The translations under genes were made by a program, and so were the position numbers. From NCBI RefSeq assembly GCF_000310145.2, contig NZ_AMXA01000008.1, positions 62,001-126,000 on the forward strand: a stretch of 64,000 bases of DNA, given 5' to 3'. Shown here piece after piece: positions 24,882 to 36,391 of the stretch; position 1 is the first letter of the stretch, and each line of letters starts with the position of its first letter. The notes beneath the pieces are model-generated. The model did not search any database. It saw nothing but the letters and a program-made list of their open reading frames with translations, and was not told the origin of the DNA. The DNA is from Thauera sp. 28 (lineage in GTDB: Bacteria > Pseudomonadota > Gammaproteobacteria > Burkholderiales > Rhodocyclaceae).

Positions 24882-27175
24882 GGATCGGCAACCCCCTGCT
24901 CGCATTCCCCGCCCGACTGGTTCTGCCTATCGTGCTGTCCCTGCTTGCCGTCATCGCGCTGGGCATACTCTATTGGGTGCAGATGGGCGTCCTGGAAAGA
25001 GAGGTCGAGCACGCCGAGCGCCTGCGCCTTGCCGAACGCCTGACCCTGGAACAGACCAGGCTGGAGAGCCAGTCCGAACATGGAACGCCGCTGCAGATCC
25101 GCCGACTCGTGAGCAGCCTTGCACTGCACCGTGGTCTGAGCCACGCCTGGCTGGTCGACGCCAACGGACAGATTCGCGCCAGCCTGAGCAGATCGGAGCT
25201 CGGGCAGCCGATGCTCGCGCATCTGCCTCTGCTGGCACCTGAAACGCGTCTTGCCGTCGCCAAGGCGCTTGCACGACGTACCCCCCAGGCCAGCATCCAG
25301 CGCCTGGAAGCCGAACAAGCCTTACTGGGCGTGGTCGCCGTCGGCCCGAGCGACACCCTCATCGTGCGCGTGGACCTTGCGCAGCCACTGGCAAGCCGTC
25401 TCGAAGCGAGCCGCCTCGATTTCATCGCCGGTGCGGCGGCATGGCTCGCCTTCGCCCTGCTCGCCGGCCTGATCACCCATCTGCTCTGGTTCCGTCGTGC
25501 CGCCCTCCTCACCCGCACCGCAGCCACGCTTGCCACCGGCGACCTCTCAGCGCGCACCCGCCTGCAGGGCGCAGACGAACTCGCGAACGTCGGTGCTGCG
25601 CTCGACGCCATGGCCGAACGGCTCGAGGCTCAGCACCTCCAGTTGCACCGCCTCGGCACGATCATCGACCACTCCCCGGTCATTGCCATCTCATGGGCAA
25701 ATGCGCCGGGCTGGCCCGCCACCTTCGTGAGCAGCAACATTCGGCGCTGGGGCTACAAGCCTGAAGACTTCACCGCCGGCACACTGCACTACAGCACACT
25801 GATTCACGCCGACGATCTACCCAGGATCACTGACGACGTCGCCAGCCACTTCGCACACGGCCCGGACGCCTATACCCAGAATTACCGGCTGCGCATGGCC
25901 AACGGCCAGTGGATACACATCGAGGACCACACCTGGCTTACCCGCGACGCCAACGGCGAAGTCGTCCGCATCCAGGGCATGTTGCTCGACGTCAGCGCAC
26001 GCGCAGCGCTTGCCGAGGCCCTGCATGACAACGAACAGCGCCTGCGCCTGGCCCTCGCGGCTGCCAACCAGGGGCTGTACGACCTCGATCTGCGTACGGG
26101 CCACGCCCAGGTAAGCCCGGAGTACGCCACGATGATGGGCTACGATCCGGCTACCTTCGTCGAGACCAACGCCGCCTGGCGGGCGCGGCTCCACCCGGAC
26201 GATGCGGAAAGGGTGTTCAGGACTTTCGAGGACTACGTCGCCGGTCGCCTGCCCGAGTACCGCGTCGAGTTCCGCCAGCGCACCCGTGACGGACGCTGGA
26301 AGTGGATCCTCTCGCTGGGCCGTATCGAGCAATGGTCGGCCGACGGTACGCCGCTGCGCCTGCTGGGCACCCATACCGACATCGATGCAATCAAGGCGGC
26401 GGAGGCTGCACTGCGCGAAGCCAATGCCTCGCTCGAAGCCCGTGTCGCCGAACGTACGGCCGAACTGCAGGCACTCAACCAGTCGCTCGAGAGCTTCGTC
26501 TATTCGGTTTCGCACGACCTGAAGGCGCCCCTTCGCGGCGTGGAGGGCTACAGCAGACTGCTCGAAGAAGACTACGCCGCGCGCCTCGATGACGAGGGGC
26601 GACTCTTCATCACCAACATCCGCAGCGGCGTGACCCGTATGGGCGAGCTCATCGACGACCTGCTCGAGTACTCGCGCATGGAGCGCCGCAGCTTGAACCT
26701 CGGTACGCTCGATCCAGCGGAGCTCGTGCGCCAACTGCTCGCGGCACGCCGGGACGAATTCGACACGAAGGGCATCCATGTGCACACCGCAATGCCCGCG
26801 CTCGAGGTCATCGCAGACCCCAACGGTCTGGGCATGGCGCTGCGCAACCTGCTGGAGAACGCCGTCAAGTTCAGCCGCAACGTGCCCGAACCGCGCATCG
26901 ACATCGGTGCCCGGAGCGAAGACGGCATGGCCGTCATGTGGGTGCGCGACAACGGTATCGGCTTCGACATGAAGTACCACGACCGCATCTTCGAAATCTT
27001 CCAGCGCCTGCACCGCGTCGAAGACTATCCCGGCACCGGCATCGGCCTCGCCCTGGTACGCAAGGCCATGCAACGCATGAACGGCCGCGCCTGGGCCGAC
27101 AGCAGCCCGGGCGCAGGCGCCACGTTCTACCTCGCGCTTCCTCTTGCCCCGACGCCGACAAGCGCCGAGGCCTGA
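24878..27175 (+). CDS. Membrane sensor histidine kinase (HAMP-PAS-PAS)
   Basis: A 765-residue kinase. Spans at about 12-34 and 186-208 enclose a 150-residue periplasmic sensor. A HAMP linker (about 210-262) and two PAS/PAC domains (265-380, 385-515) follow. A HisKA region with His546 in VSHDLKAPLRG comes next, then an ATPase domain (LLENAVKFS, VRDNGIGFD, GTGIGLALVRKA). The H-box and ATPase resemble phytochrome-type kinases, matching the Rcp1-like regulator at the head of the operon. The start codon is GTG, overlapping the preceding stop (GTGA). The lipoprotein upstream is its likely periplasmic partner (inferred). Confidence 0.9.
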   Translation: MRIGNPLLAFPARLVLPIVLSLLAVIALGILYWVQMGVLEREVEHAERLRLAERLTLEQTRLESQSEHGTPLQIRRLVSSLALHRGLSHAWLVDANGQIRASLSRSELGQPMLAHLPLLAPETRLAVAKALARRTPQASIQRLEAEQALLGVVAVGPSDTLIVRVDLAQPLASRLEASRLDFIAGAAAWLAFALLAGLITHLLWFRRAALLTRTAATLATGDLSARTRLQGADELANVGAALDAMAERLEAQHLQLHRLGTIIDHSPVIAISWANAPGWPATFVSSNIRRWGYKPEDFTAGTLHYSTLIHADDLPRITDDVASHFAHGPDAYTQNYRLRMANGQWIHIEDHTWLTRDANGEVVRIQGMLLDVSARAALAEALHDNEQRLRLALAAANQGLYDLDLRTGHAQVSPEYATMMGYDPATFVETNAAWRARLHPDDAERVFRTFEDYVAGRLPEYRVEFRQRTRDGRWKWILSLGRIEQWSADGTPLRLLGTHTDIDAIKAAEAALREANASLEARVAERTAELQALNQSLESFVYSVSHDLKAPLRGVEGYSRLLEEDYAARLDDEGRLFITNIRSGVTRMGELIDDLLEYSRMERRSLNLGTLDPAELVRQLLAARRDEFDTKGIHVHTAMPALEVIADPNGLGMALRNLLENAVKFSRNVPEPRIDIGARSEDGMAVMWVRDNGIGFDMKYHDRIFEIFQRLHRVEDYPGTGIGLALVRKAMQRMNGRAWADSSPGAGATFYLALPLAPTPTSAEA

Positions 27176-27197
27176 TCGGCTGGGGTAAGGGCCAGGA

Positions 27198-28763
<1,566 letters not shown>

Positions 28764-28787
28764 GGGCGCGAGCGTCTCTAGCGTCGT

Positions 28788-28817
28788 GAAAAAAGTAAAG
28801 GCGGCCTTGCAGCCGCC
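28788..28817 (-). terminator. Rho-independent terminator/attenuator between guaB and guaA
   Basis: On the minus strand the stem GGCGGC-TGCAAG-GCCGCC is followed directly by TTTACTTTTTT. It sits 22 bp after the guaB stop and before guaA, so it is either a leaky terminator or an attenuator setting the guaB:guaA ratio. Confidence 0.65.
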
Positions 28818-28838
28818 CGGGGTTTCGCAACCGCCAGA

Positions 28839-30882
<2,044 letters not shown>

Positions 30883-30887
30883 GCGCC

Positions 30888-31214
30888 TCAGGCCTGCTCT
30901 TCGGCCGGCCCGCCGCCTTTCTTCATCACCTTGCCCTCGTCGGCGCGCTTCTTGCGCACGGCCTTCGGGTCGGCGATGAGCGGACGGTAGATCTCCACCC
31001 GGTCACGGTCGCGCAGTTCGGTATCCGCCTTCACCAGCTTGGCAAACACGCCGAGCTTGTTCTTCTTGTCGAGCTCGATGTCAGGGTACTTCGCGAGCAG
31101 TCCCGAGGCCTCGATGGCCTCGCGTACGGTCGCCCCCTCGGGCAAGCGCAGTTCGACGAGTTCCTGGCGCTGCGGCAGTGCGTACACCACCTCGACATTG
31201 ATCATCGCGGTCAT
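30888..31214 (-). CDS. RnfH/RatB family protein (beta-grasp)
   Basis: A 108-residue ubiquitin-like beta-grasp protein with the family motifs [36 protein letters not shown] and DRVEIYRPL. The C-terminal tail is very basic. It was formerly called UPF0125/YfjF, and its molecular role is uncertain. Its start overlaps the ratA stop (TGATG), giving the usual ratA-ratB pair. The ATG at 31214 is chosen on that coupling. Confidence 0.85.
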   Translation of the reverse strand: MTAMINVEVVYALPQRQELVELRLPEGATVREAIEASGLLAKYPDIELDKKNKLGVFAKLVKADTELRDRDRVEIYRPLIADPKAVRKKRADEGKVMKKGGGPAEEQA

Positions 31215-31654
31215 CACGAAACCCTGGGGTAGACCTGCCCGGCACGCTTCACGAACGAATCGACGAAGGTGTTGGCAATGTGGTTGAACACCGGCCCCAG
31301 CACCTTCTCCAGCAGCTTGCTGGAAAACGCGTAGTGCAGGCTGAACTCGACCTTGCACGCGGTATCCCCGAGCGCAGTGAACAGCCAATGGCCATCGAGA
31401 TGGGTGAAGGGCCCGTCGGTCAAGCGCAGGCGCATCTCGGCAGGATAGCGCTTGGCGTTCTCGGTGCTGAAATGCGCCTTGATGCCGTGGTAATTGATGT
31501 GCAGGGTGGCCGAGGTGACGGTGTCGGTGCGCTGATGCACATCGGCGCCGCCGCACCAGGGCAGGAACTGGGGGTAGTCCTCGCAGCGATCGACCAGGTC
31601 GAACATCTGCGCCGGAGTGAATTCGATGAGTACGAGCTTCTTGACGTCGGCCAT
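31214..31654 (-). CDS. ratA: RatA family START-domain protein
   Basis: A 146-residue protein of the polyketide cyclase/START type ([25 protein letters not shown], then a long C-terminal helix). E. coli RatA was described as a toxin blocking ribosomal subunit association. Homologues such as mitochondrial Coq10 bind coenzyme Q, and that role is at least as likely here. It is divergent from smpB, as in many proteobacteria. No clear ribosome site precedes the ATG. Confidence 0.82.
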   Translation of the reverse strand: MADVKKLVLIEFTPAQMFDLVDRCEDYPQFLPWCGGADVHQRTDTVTSATLHINYHGIKAHFSTENAKRYPAEMRLRLTDGPFTHLDGHWLFTALGDTACKVEFSLHYAFSSKLLEKVLGPVFNHIANTFVDSFVKRAGQVYPRVS

Positions 31655-31786
31655 GAAGGAGGAGCGGTTGCGTTGCCGGCACGGCGTCGGAAACGCGGCG
31701 CGGCCAAACTGTTAAGATGCGCGATTCTACCGCATGCGGACACCCGGTTTCGCAGCCGCGCGCGGTATCCGGGGAATCACCACACC

Positions 31787-32233
31787 ATGAGCATCATCGA
31801 AAACCGCAAGGCCACTCACGACTACTTCATCGAGGAACGGCACGAAGCCGGCATGGTCCTCGAGGGCTGGGAAGTGAAGGCCATCCGCGCTGGACGCGCC
31901 AACATCAAGGAGTCCTACGTCGTCATTCGCGGCGAGGAGATCTTCCTGTTCGGCATGCACATCACGCCGCTCACCACGGCCTCGAGCCACGTCCGCCACG
32001 ACCCCACGCGTACGCGCAAGCTCCTGCTGCACAAGAAGGAGATCGCCCGCCTGATCGGCAAGGTCGAGCGCGCCGGCTATACACTGGTGCCACTCGACAT
32101 GCACTTCAAGCAGGGCCGCATCAAGCTCGAGATCGGGCTTGCCAAGGGCAAGAAGCTGCACGACAAGCGCGAGGACGAGAAGAAGAAGGACTGGGAGCGC
32201 GAAAAGCAGCGCCTGATGCGGGTGAAAGTCTGA
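31787..32233 (+). CDS. smpB: SmpB, tmRNA-binding protein
   Basis: A 148-residue protein of the trans-translation system that brings tmRNA to stalled ribosomes. Signature segments are present: [13 protein letters not shown] at the N-terminus, [19 protein letters not shown] and the [10 protein letters not shown] loop. The C-terminal tail is basic ([15 protein letters not shown]). The ATG is chosen from the family start MSIIENRKA. No tmRNA gene was recognised nearby. Confidence 0.96.
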   Translation: MSIIENRKATHDYFIEERHEAGMVLEGWEVKAIRAGRANIKESYVVIRGEEIFLFGMHITPLTTASSHVRHDPTRTRKLLLHKKEIARLIGKVERAGYTLVPLDMHFKQGRIKLEIGLAKGKKLHDKREDEKKKDWEREKQRLMRVKV

Positions 32234-32246
32234 AGCACGCGGCGCG

Positions 32247-33851
32247 TCACGAACTGCACGACAGCATCGAACACCCGGCCTTGTCGCGCGCCCAGTCCGG
32301 GCGCTTGGCGGCAAAGCGCTCCCGCCCCGGCTGCGCCTCGTAGGGCTTGCGCAGCACGTCGAACAGGGTCTCGAGTTCGCCGAGATCACCCTGCTCGGCG
32401 GCGTCGATGGCTTGCTGCGCCAGATAGTTGCGCGGCACGTAGAGCGGATTGACCGCGTTCATCCGAGCCCGCCGAGCCTCCACCGGCACGCCCTCCTCCG
32501 CCACCCGCACCGCGTAGCGCCGCAGCCAGGCGGCAAAGTCGCGCGCCACTTCGGCGCGGCGCGCCTCGGCGTAGAACACGCCAGCGTCGAGCCCGGTCTC
32601 GAACAAGACCGGGTCGGGTTCGGCCACGTCCAGGTCGGCGAGTCGGCGGAAAAACAGCGTCATGTCCATCTCGCCCGCCTGCAGGATACGGTGCAGTTCA
32701 TCGAGCAGGTAGCCGTCGCCGTGTGTGTCATCGTCCGTCGCTCCGGCACGCCACGATGCCAGGCCGAGCTTGGCGCCCATCATCCGCCGGTATTCGGCCT
32801 CGTGCAGCTCGGCATAGCCAACCAGCGCACGCTCGAGCGGCTCGACCTGCTGCAGCACCGGATACACCGCATTCGCCAGCTGCCACAGGTTCCAGTGCGC
32901 GATGCGTGGCTGATGTCCGAAGCGATAGCGCCGGCCTGCGGCGTCGGTCGTGTTCGGCGTCCACTCGGGGTCGAAGTCATCGATCCAGCCATAGGGGCCA
33001 TAGTCGATCGTCAGGCCCAGAATGGACATGTTGTCGGTGTTCATCACCCCATGCACAAAGCCGACCCTCATCCAGTGTGCGAGCAACACCGCCGTTCGCC
33101 GGCAAACCTCCTCGAACCACGCCACGCGGCGCGCAACCGGGTCGCGCTCGGCAGCAAGGGCGGGAAAGTCGCGGGCGATGGTGAAGTCGATCAGGCGCTC
33201 GAGCAGGGGCTCTTCGCCGCGCGAGGCAAAGATTTCGAAATTGCCGAAGCGGATGAAGGACGGCGCCACCCGGCACACCACCGCCCCCGGCTCTGGCCGC
33301 GGATGGCCGTCGTAGAACATGTCGCGCACCACCTGTTCGCCGGTGGCCACCAGGCTGAGCGCGCGTGTGGTCGGCACGCCAAGGTGGTGCATCGCTTCGC
33401 TGCACAGGAACTCGCGGATCGACGAGCGCAGCACCGCACGCCCATCGGCCCGGCGCGAATACGGCGTCGGCCCCGCACCCTTCAGCTGCAGTTCCCAGCG
33501 CTGGCCTTGCAGGTTGATCGCCTCGCCCAGGGTGATCGCCCGCCCGTCACCGAGTTGCCCCGCCCAGTTGCCGAACTGATGGCCACCATAGCAGGCGGCG
33601 TAGGGCTCCATGCCCGGCAGCAGCGCGTTGCCGCCGAACACCTCCGCAAACTGCTGGCTGCGGACATCCGCCTCATCAAGACCGAGGAGCGCCGCCACCT
33701 CCGGCGACCACGCCAGCAGCGCCGGGGCACGTACCGGTGTCGGCTCGACGCGCGAATAGCAGGCACCATGCACCTGGCGAACATGACGCCCCAGCACCGG
33801 GTCGGCAGGCAGTTCACGCACGAAAAGGTTATCGAATCGAAGCTCTTTCAT
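32247..33851 (-). CDS. selO: SelO/YdiU protein adenylyltransferase
   Basis: A 534-residue pseudokinase-fold enzyme that AMPylates proteins on Ser/Thr/Tyr and is linked to redox stress. Seen are the N-terminal [12 protein letters not shown] region, [42 protein letters not shown] (split here for length as in the glycine-rich/Lys region), and the [20 protein letters not shown] segment with the metal ligands. It ends in the family-typical cysteine tail SCSS. It is convergent with smpB. Confidence 0.93.
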   Translation of the reverse strand: MKELRFDNLFVRELPADPVLGRHVRQVHGACYSRVEPTPVRAPALLAWSPEVAALLGLDEADVRSQQFAEVFGGNALLPGMEPYAACYGGHQFGNWAGQLGDGRAITLGEAINLQGQRWELQLKGAGPTPYSRRADGRAVLRSSIREFLCSEAMHHLGVPTTRALSLVATGEQVVRDMFYDGHPRPEPGAVVCRVAPSFIRFGNFEIFASRGEEPLLERLIDFTIARDFPALAAERDPVARRVAWFEEVCRRTAVLLAHWMRVGFVHGVMNTDNMSILGLTIDYGPYGWIDDFDPEWTPNTTDAAGRRYRFGHQPRIAHWNLWQLANAVYPVLQQVEPLERALVGYAELHEAEYRRMMGAKLGLASWRAGATDDDTHGDGYLLDELHRILQAGEMDMTLFFRRLADLDVAEPDPVLFETGLDAGVFYAEARRAEVARDFAAWLRRYAVRVAEEGVPVEARRARMNAVNPLYVPRNYLAQQAIDAAEQGDLGELETLFDVLRKPYEAQPGRERFAAKRPDWARDKAGCSMLSCSS

Positions 33852-33866
33852 CTGAATCCGGCAAGC

Positions 33867-35417
33867 TCATCCACGGCGGGGATCGAAAGCGTCACGCACG
33901 ACATCGGCGAACAGGTTGGCGGCAAGCACGAGCACGAACATGAACACAAAGGCGGCCGCCAGTGACCACCAGACCATCGGCTCGCGGGCAAGTTCGGCAC
34001 GCGCCATGTTGATCATGGTGCCGAAGCTGATCGTGGTCGGATCGACGCCGATGCCGACATAGGACAGCACCGCCTCGGCCAGCACCAGCCCGGAGAAATC
34101 CATCACCAGCGCGATCATCACGATGTGCATCACGTTGGGCAGGATGTGACGGCGCAGAATGGCCGGCGTCCTCACCCCGAAGGCGCGCGCCGCCTGGACG
34201 TACTCCAGCTCGCGCAACTTGAGCGTCTCGCCGCGCAGCAAGCGGGCCAGCCCCGTCCAGCTGGTGATGCCGAGGATGAAGCACAGCGCCAGCAGGCGCG
34301 CGTCCGACCGCTCGGCGGCGGTATCGAACCACTGCGGGTTGGTGTCGATGACAACCTGCATCATCAGCACCGCAGCAGCGATCAGCAGCACGCCGGGAAT
34401 GGCGTTGAGCACCGTGTACAGGTACTGCACGACATCATCCACCCAACCGCCCAGGTATCCGGCTGCAATACCGAGGGCAACCGCAAAGGGCATCATCACC
34501 AGCGTGGTGATGGTGCCGATCACCAGTGCCGTACGCACGCTCTTGAGCGCGAGATACAGCACGTCCTGGCCGACCTTGTCGGTACCGAGCACGTGATACA
34601 GCGGCGCAAGCTGCAGGCAGAGGGCGACGATCAGGAGCAGGACGGCAAGCGTGAACAGCGCCGCGCGCCACGCCAGCACCGTGCGCCCGCCGAGCACCGC
34701 CGCTGCCACCGCACCCCAGCCCAGGCCGCTTCCACGCCATACCATCGTTACCAGGAGCAGGAAGGCAAGGACCGACCACAGCGCGGCCTGCCCCACTGCG
34801 CTCAGCACCCGCGCCACCACGTCCGCGCTGCGCTCATGCTCGGGGACCTGCAGATGGGCAGCGCCATGGACCAGCCGCGGGTAGTCGCGCACTTGCCGGC
34901 CATCCTCGAGCTCCATCGTCTCGCGCTGGTACAGGCGCCAGGCAAAGGGCGCCGAATAGGTCTTCTCGGTCTGCAGGCGCAGCGGCATCAACAGCGCATC
35001 GAGCAGGGAAAGCACCTCGGTCGAGTACTGCGCGACCGGCGTGCCCTCACCCTTGTCCTGTCTCGCGTCCTCTCCCGCGTCCTTTCCCGCGTCCTCTCCC
35101 GACGCAGTCTGGTCGGTGCCGACCGGGGCCGGCGCGCCCTCAGGATCCGCCACTGCGATCGTGGTCGCCAATGCCGGCAACAAAGGCCGGTAATGCAGGC
35201 TGTCGAGCAGGCCGACCGCAATGAAGGCGAGCAACACGGTCGCCGCCGCCATGCCGGCCGGTCGCTTGCCGACCCGGCGCCATGCGTCACGCAAGGGCGC
35301 TTGCCCGCGCACGTAGAGCGCGGCGAGCACGGCCACGCCAACGAGCAGGAAAAGCAGCGCATCGGTCCACAGCAGCACCGGCTGGAAGCCCATCGGTATT
35401 CCCCACGGCGCGCTCAT
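33867..35417 (-). CDS. ABC peptide transporter permease, DppC/OppC type with large insertion
   Basis: A 516-residue permease, well above the usual 300 or so. The C-terminal half is a normal DppC/OppC domain: GTDKVGQDVLYLALKS, TLVMMPFAVALGIAAGYLGGW, then the EAA-loop region RARAFGVRTPAILRRHILPN. The N-terminal half adds two or more membrane spans and a long hydrophilic stretch containing a short acidic repeat (DAGKDAGEDA). The ATG overlaps the stop of the DppB-type gene (ATGA). With that gene and the lipoprotein it would form a peptide or dipeptide importer. No ATPase gene follows; selO comes next. Confidence 0.85.
   Translation of the reverse strand: MSAPWGIPMGFQPVLLWTDALLFLLVGVAVLAALYVRGQAPLRDAWRRVGKRPAGMAAATVLLAFIAVGLLDSLHYRPLLPALATTIAVADPEGAPAPVGTDQTASGEDAGKDAGEDARQDKGEGTPVAQYSTEVLSLLDALLMPLRLQTEKTYSAPFAWRLYQRETMELEDGRQVRDYPRLVHGAAHLQVPEHERSADVVARVLSAVGQAALWSVLAFLLLVTMVWRGSGLGWGAVAAAVLGGRTVLAWRAALFTLAVLLLIVALCLQLAPLYHVLGTDKVGQDVLYLALKSVRTALVIGTITTLVMMPFAVALGIAAGYLGGWVDDVVQYLYTVLNAIPGVLLIAAAVLMMQVVIDTNPQWFDTAAERSDARLLALCFILGITSWTGLARLLRGETLKLRELEYVQAARAFGVRTPAILRRHILPNVMHIVMIALVMDFSGLVLAEAVLSYVGIGVDPTTISFGTMINMARAELAREPMVWWSLAAAFVFMFVLVLAANLFADVVRDAFDPRRG
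35064..35099. repeat. Three tandem 12-bp repeats in the permease gene
   Basis: The unit CGCGTCCTYTCC occurs three times head to tail in frame. It encodes the acidic DAGKDAGEDA stretch of the permease insertion. Copy number may vary between strains by slippage. Confidence 0.7.
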
Positions 35418-36391
35418 TGCAGCCTTACCCTGGGATCGACCAGCGTGTAGGAAATGTCGGTCAGGATCAGACCGATGATGTAAAGCACCGACCCGATGAA
35501 CACCATCGCCCTCACCACCGCGAAGTCCTGTGCATTGATCGCATCGATCGTGTAGCTGCCCAGGCCGGGAATGGCGAAGAAGGACTCCACGAGCAGGCTG
35601 CCCATGAACAGCAGCGGAATGACCACCACCACCCCGGTCAGGATCGGGATCAGGGCATTGCGCAGCACATGACGGAACAGCACCGCGAGCTCGGACAGCC
35701 CCTTGGCGCGCGCGGTGCGCACGTAGTCCTTCGAGACCTCCTCGAGGAAGATGGTGCGATACCAGCGCGCGCTCGAGCCAATGCCCGCGAGTACGCTGAT
35801 AAGCACCGGCAGCACGAGGAAGCGCGCAGCATCGAGCCCGGGCGCGTAGCCGGAGATCGGCACCAGCGACCACATCTTGGACACCAGCCACTGGCCGCCG
35901 ATGATGTAGAACAGGCTCGAGATCGACATCATCGCCACGCACAGCACCACACCCCAGAAATCCAGGTAGGTGGCGCGGAAGAACACCAGCAACAGAGCGA
36001 AGCTGATCGACACGACCAGGCTCAGTACGAAGGTCGGCAGCGCAATCGCCAGCGAGGGCCCCATGCGGTCGCGGATCTCCTGGCCGATATCACGCCCGTC
36101 GTCGGCGCGGCCGAACTCGAGCGCGAACATGCGCAGCGACTTGTCGAAAAAGATGGTGTCGGTGAAGCGCGCACTGCCCGCGGCCTCGGCATTGACGAAC
36201 AGCGGCTTGTCATAGCCGCGATCGACCTTCCAGCGCTCGATCGCCTCGGGTGTGGCGCGCTTGACGCCGATATGCATGCGCGCCATGTCGTCGGGCGAGT
36301 TGACGACGAAGAAGAGCAGGAAAGTGAGCAGGTTAACCCCGATCAGGATCGGGATCGCGTACAGCAACCGCCGGACAAGGTAGGCCAGCAT
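35414..36391 (-). CDS. ABC peptide transporter permease, DppB/OppB type
   Basis: A 325-residue inner-membrane permease with six predicted spans. It begins with the family-typical MLAYLVRRLLYAIPILIGV and carries the EAA loop TARAKGLSELAVLFRHVLRNAL, where an ATPase would dock. The C-terminus ends YTLVDPRVRLQ, typical of DppB. Its start touches the stop of the binding-protein gene and its stop overlaps the next permease, so the three are one operon. Confidence 0.9.
   Translation of the reverse strand: MLAYLVRRLLYAIPILIGVNLLTFLLFFVVNSPDDMARMHIGVKRATPEAIERWKVDRGYDKPLFVNAEAAGSARFTDTIFFDKSLRMFALEFGRADDGRDIGQEIRDRMGPSLAIALPTFVLSLVVSISFALLLVFFRATYLDFWGVVLCVAMMSISSLFYIIGGQWLVSKMWSLVPISGYAPGLDAARFLVLPVLISVLAGIGSSARWYRTIFLEEVSKDYVRTARAKGLSELAVLFRHVLRNALIPILTGVVVVIPLLFMGSLLVESFFAIPGLGSYTIDAINAQDFAVVRAMVFIGSVLYIIGLILTDISYTLVDPRVRLQ

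Noticed and set aside
35418-35942. N-terminal extension of the DppC-type permease frame
   Set aside because: It overlaps the DppB-type gene in another frame and its translation is Arg/His/Gly-rich noise. The ATGA start at 35417 is preferred.
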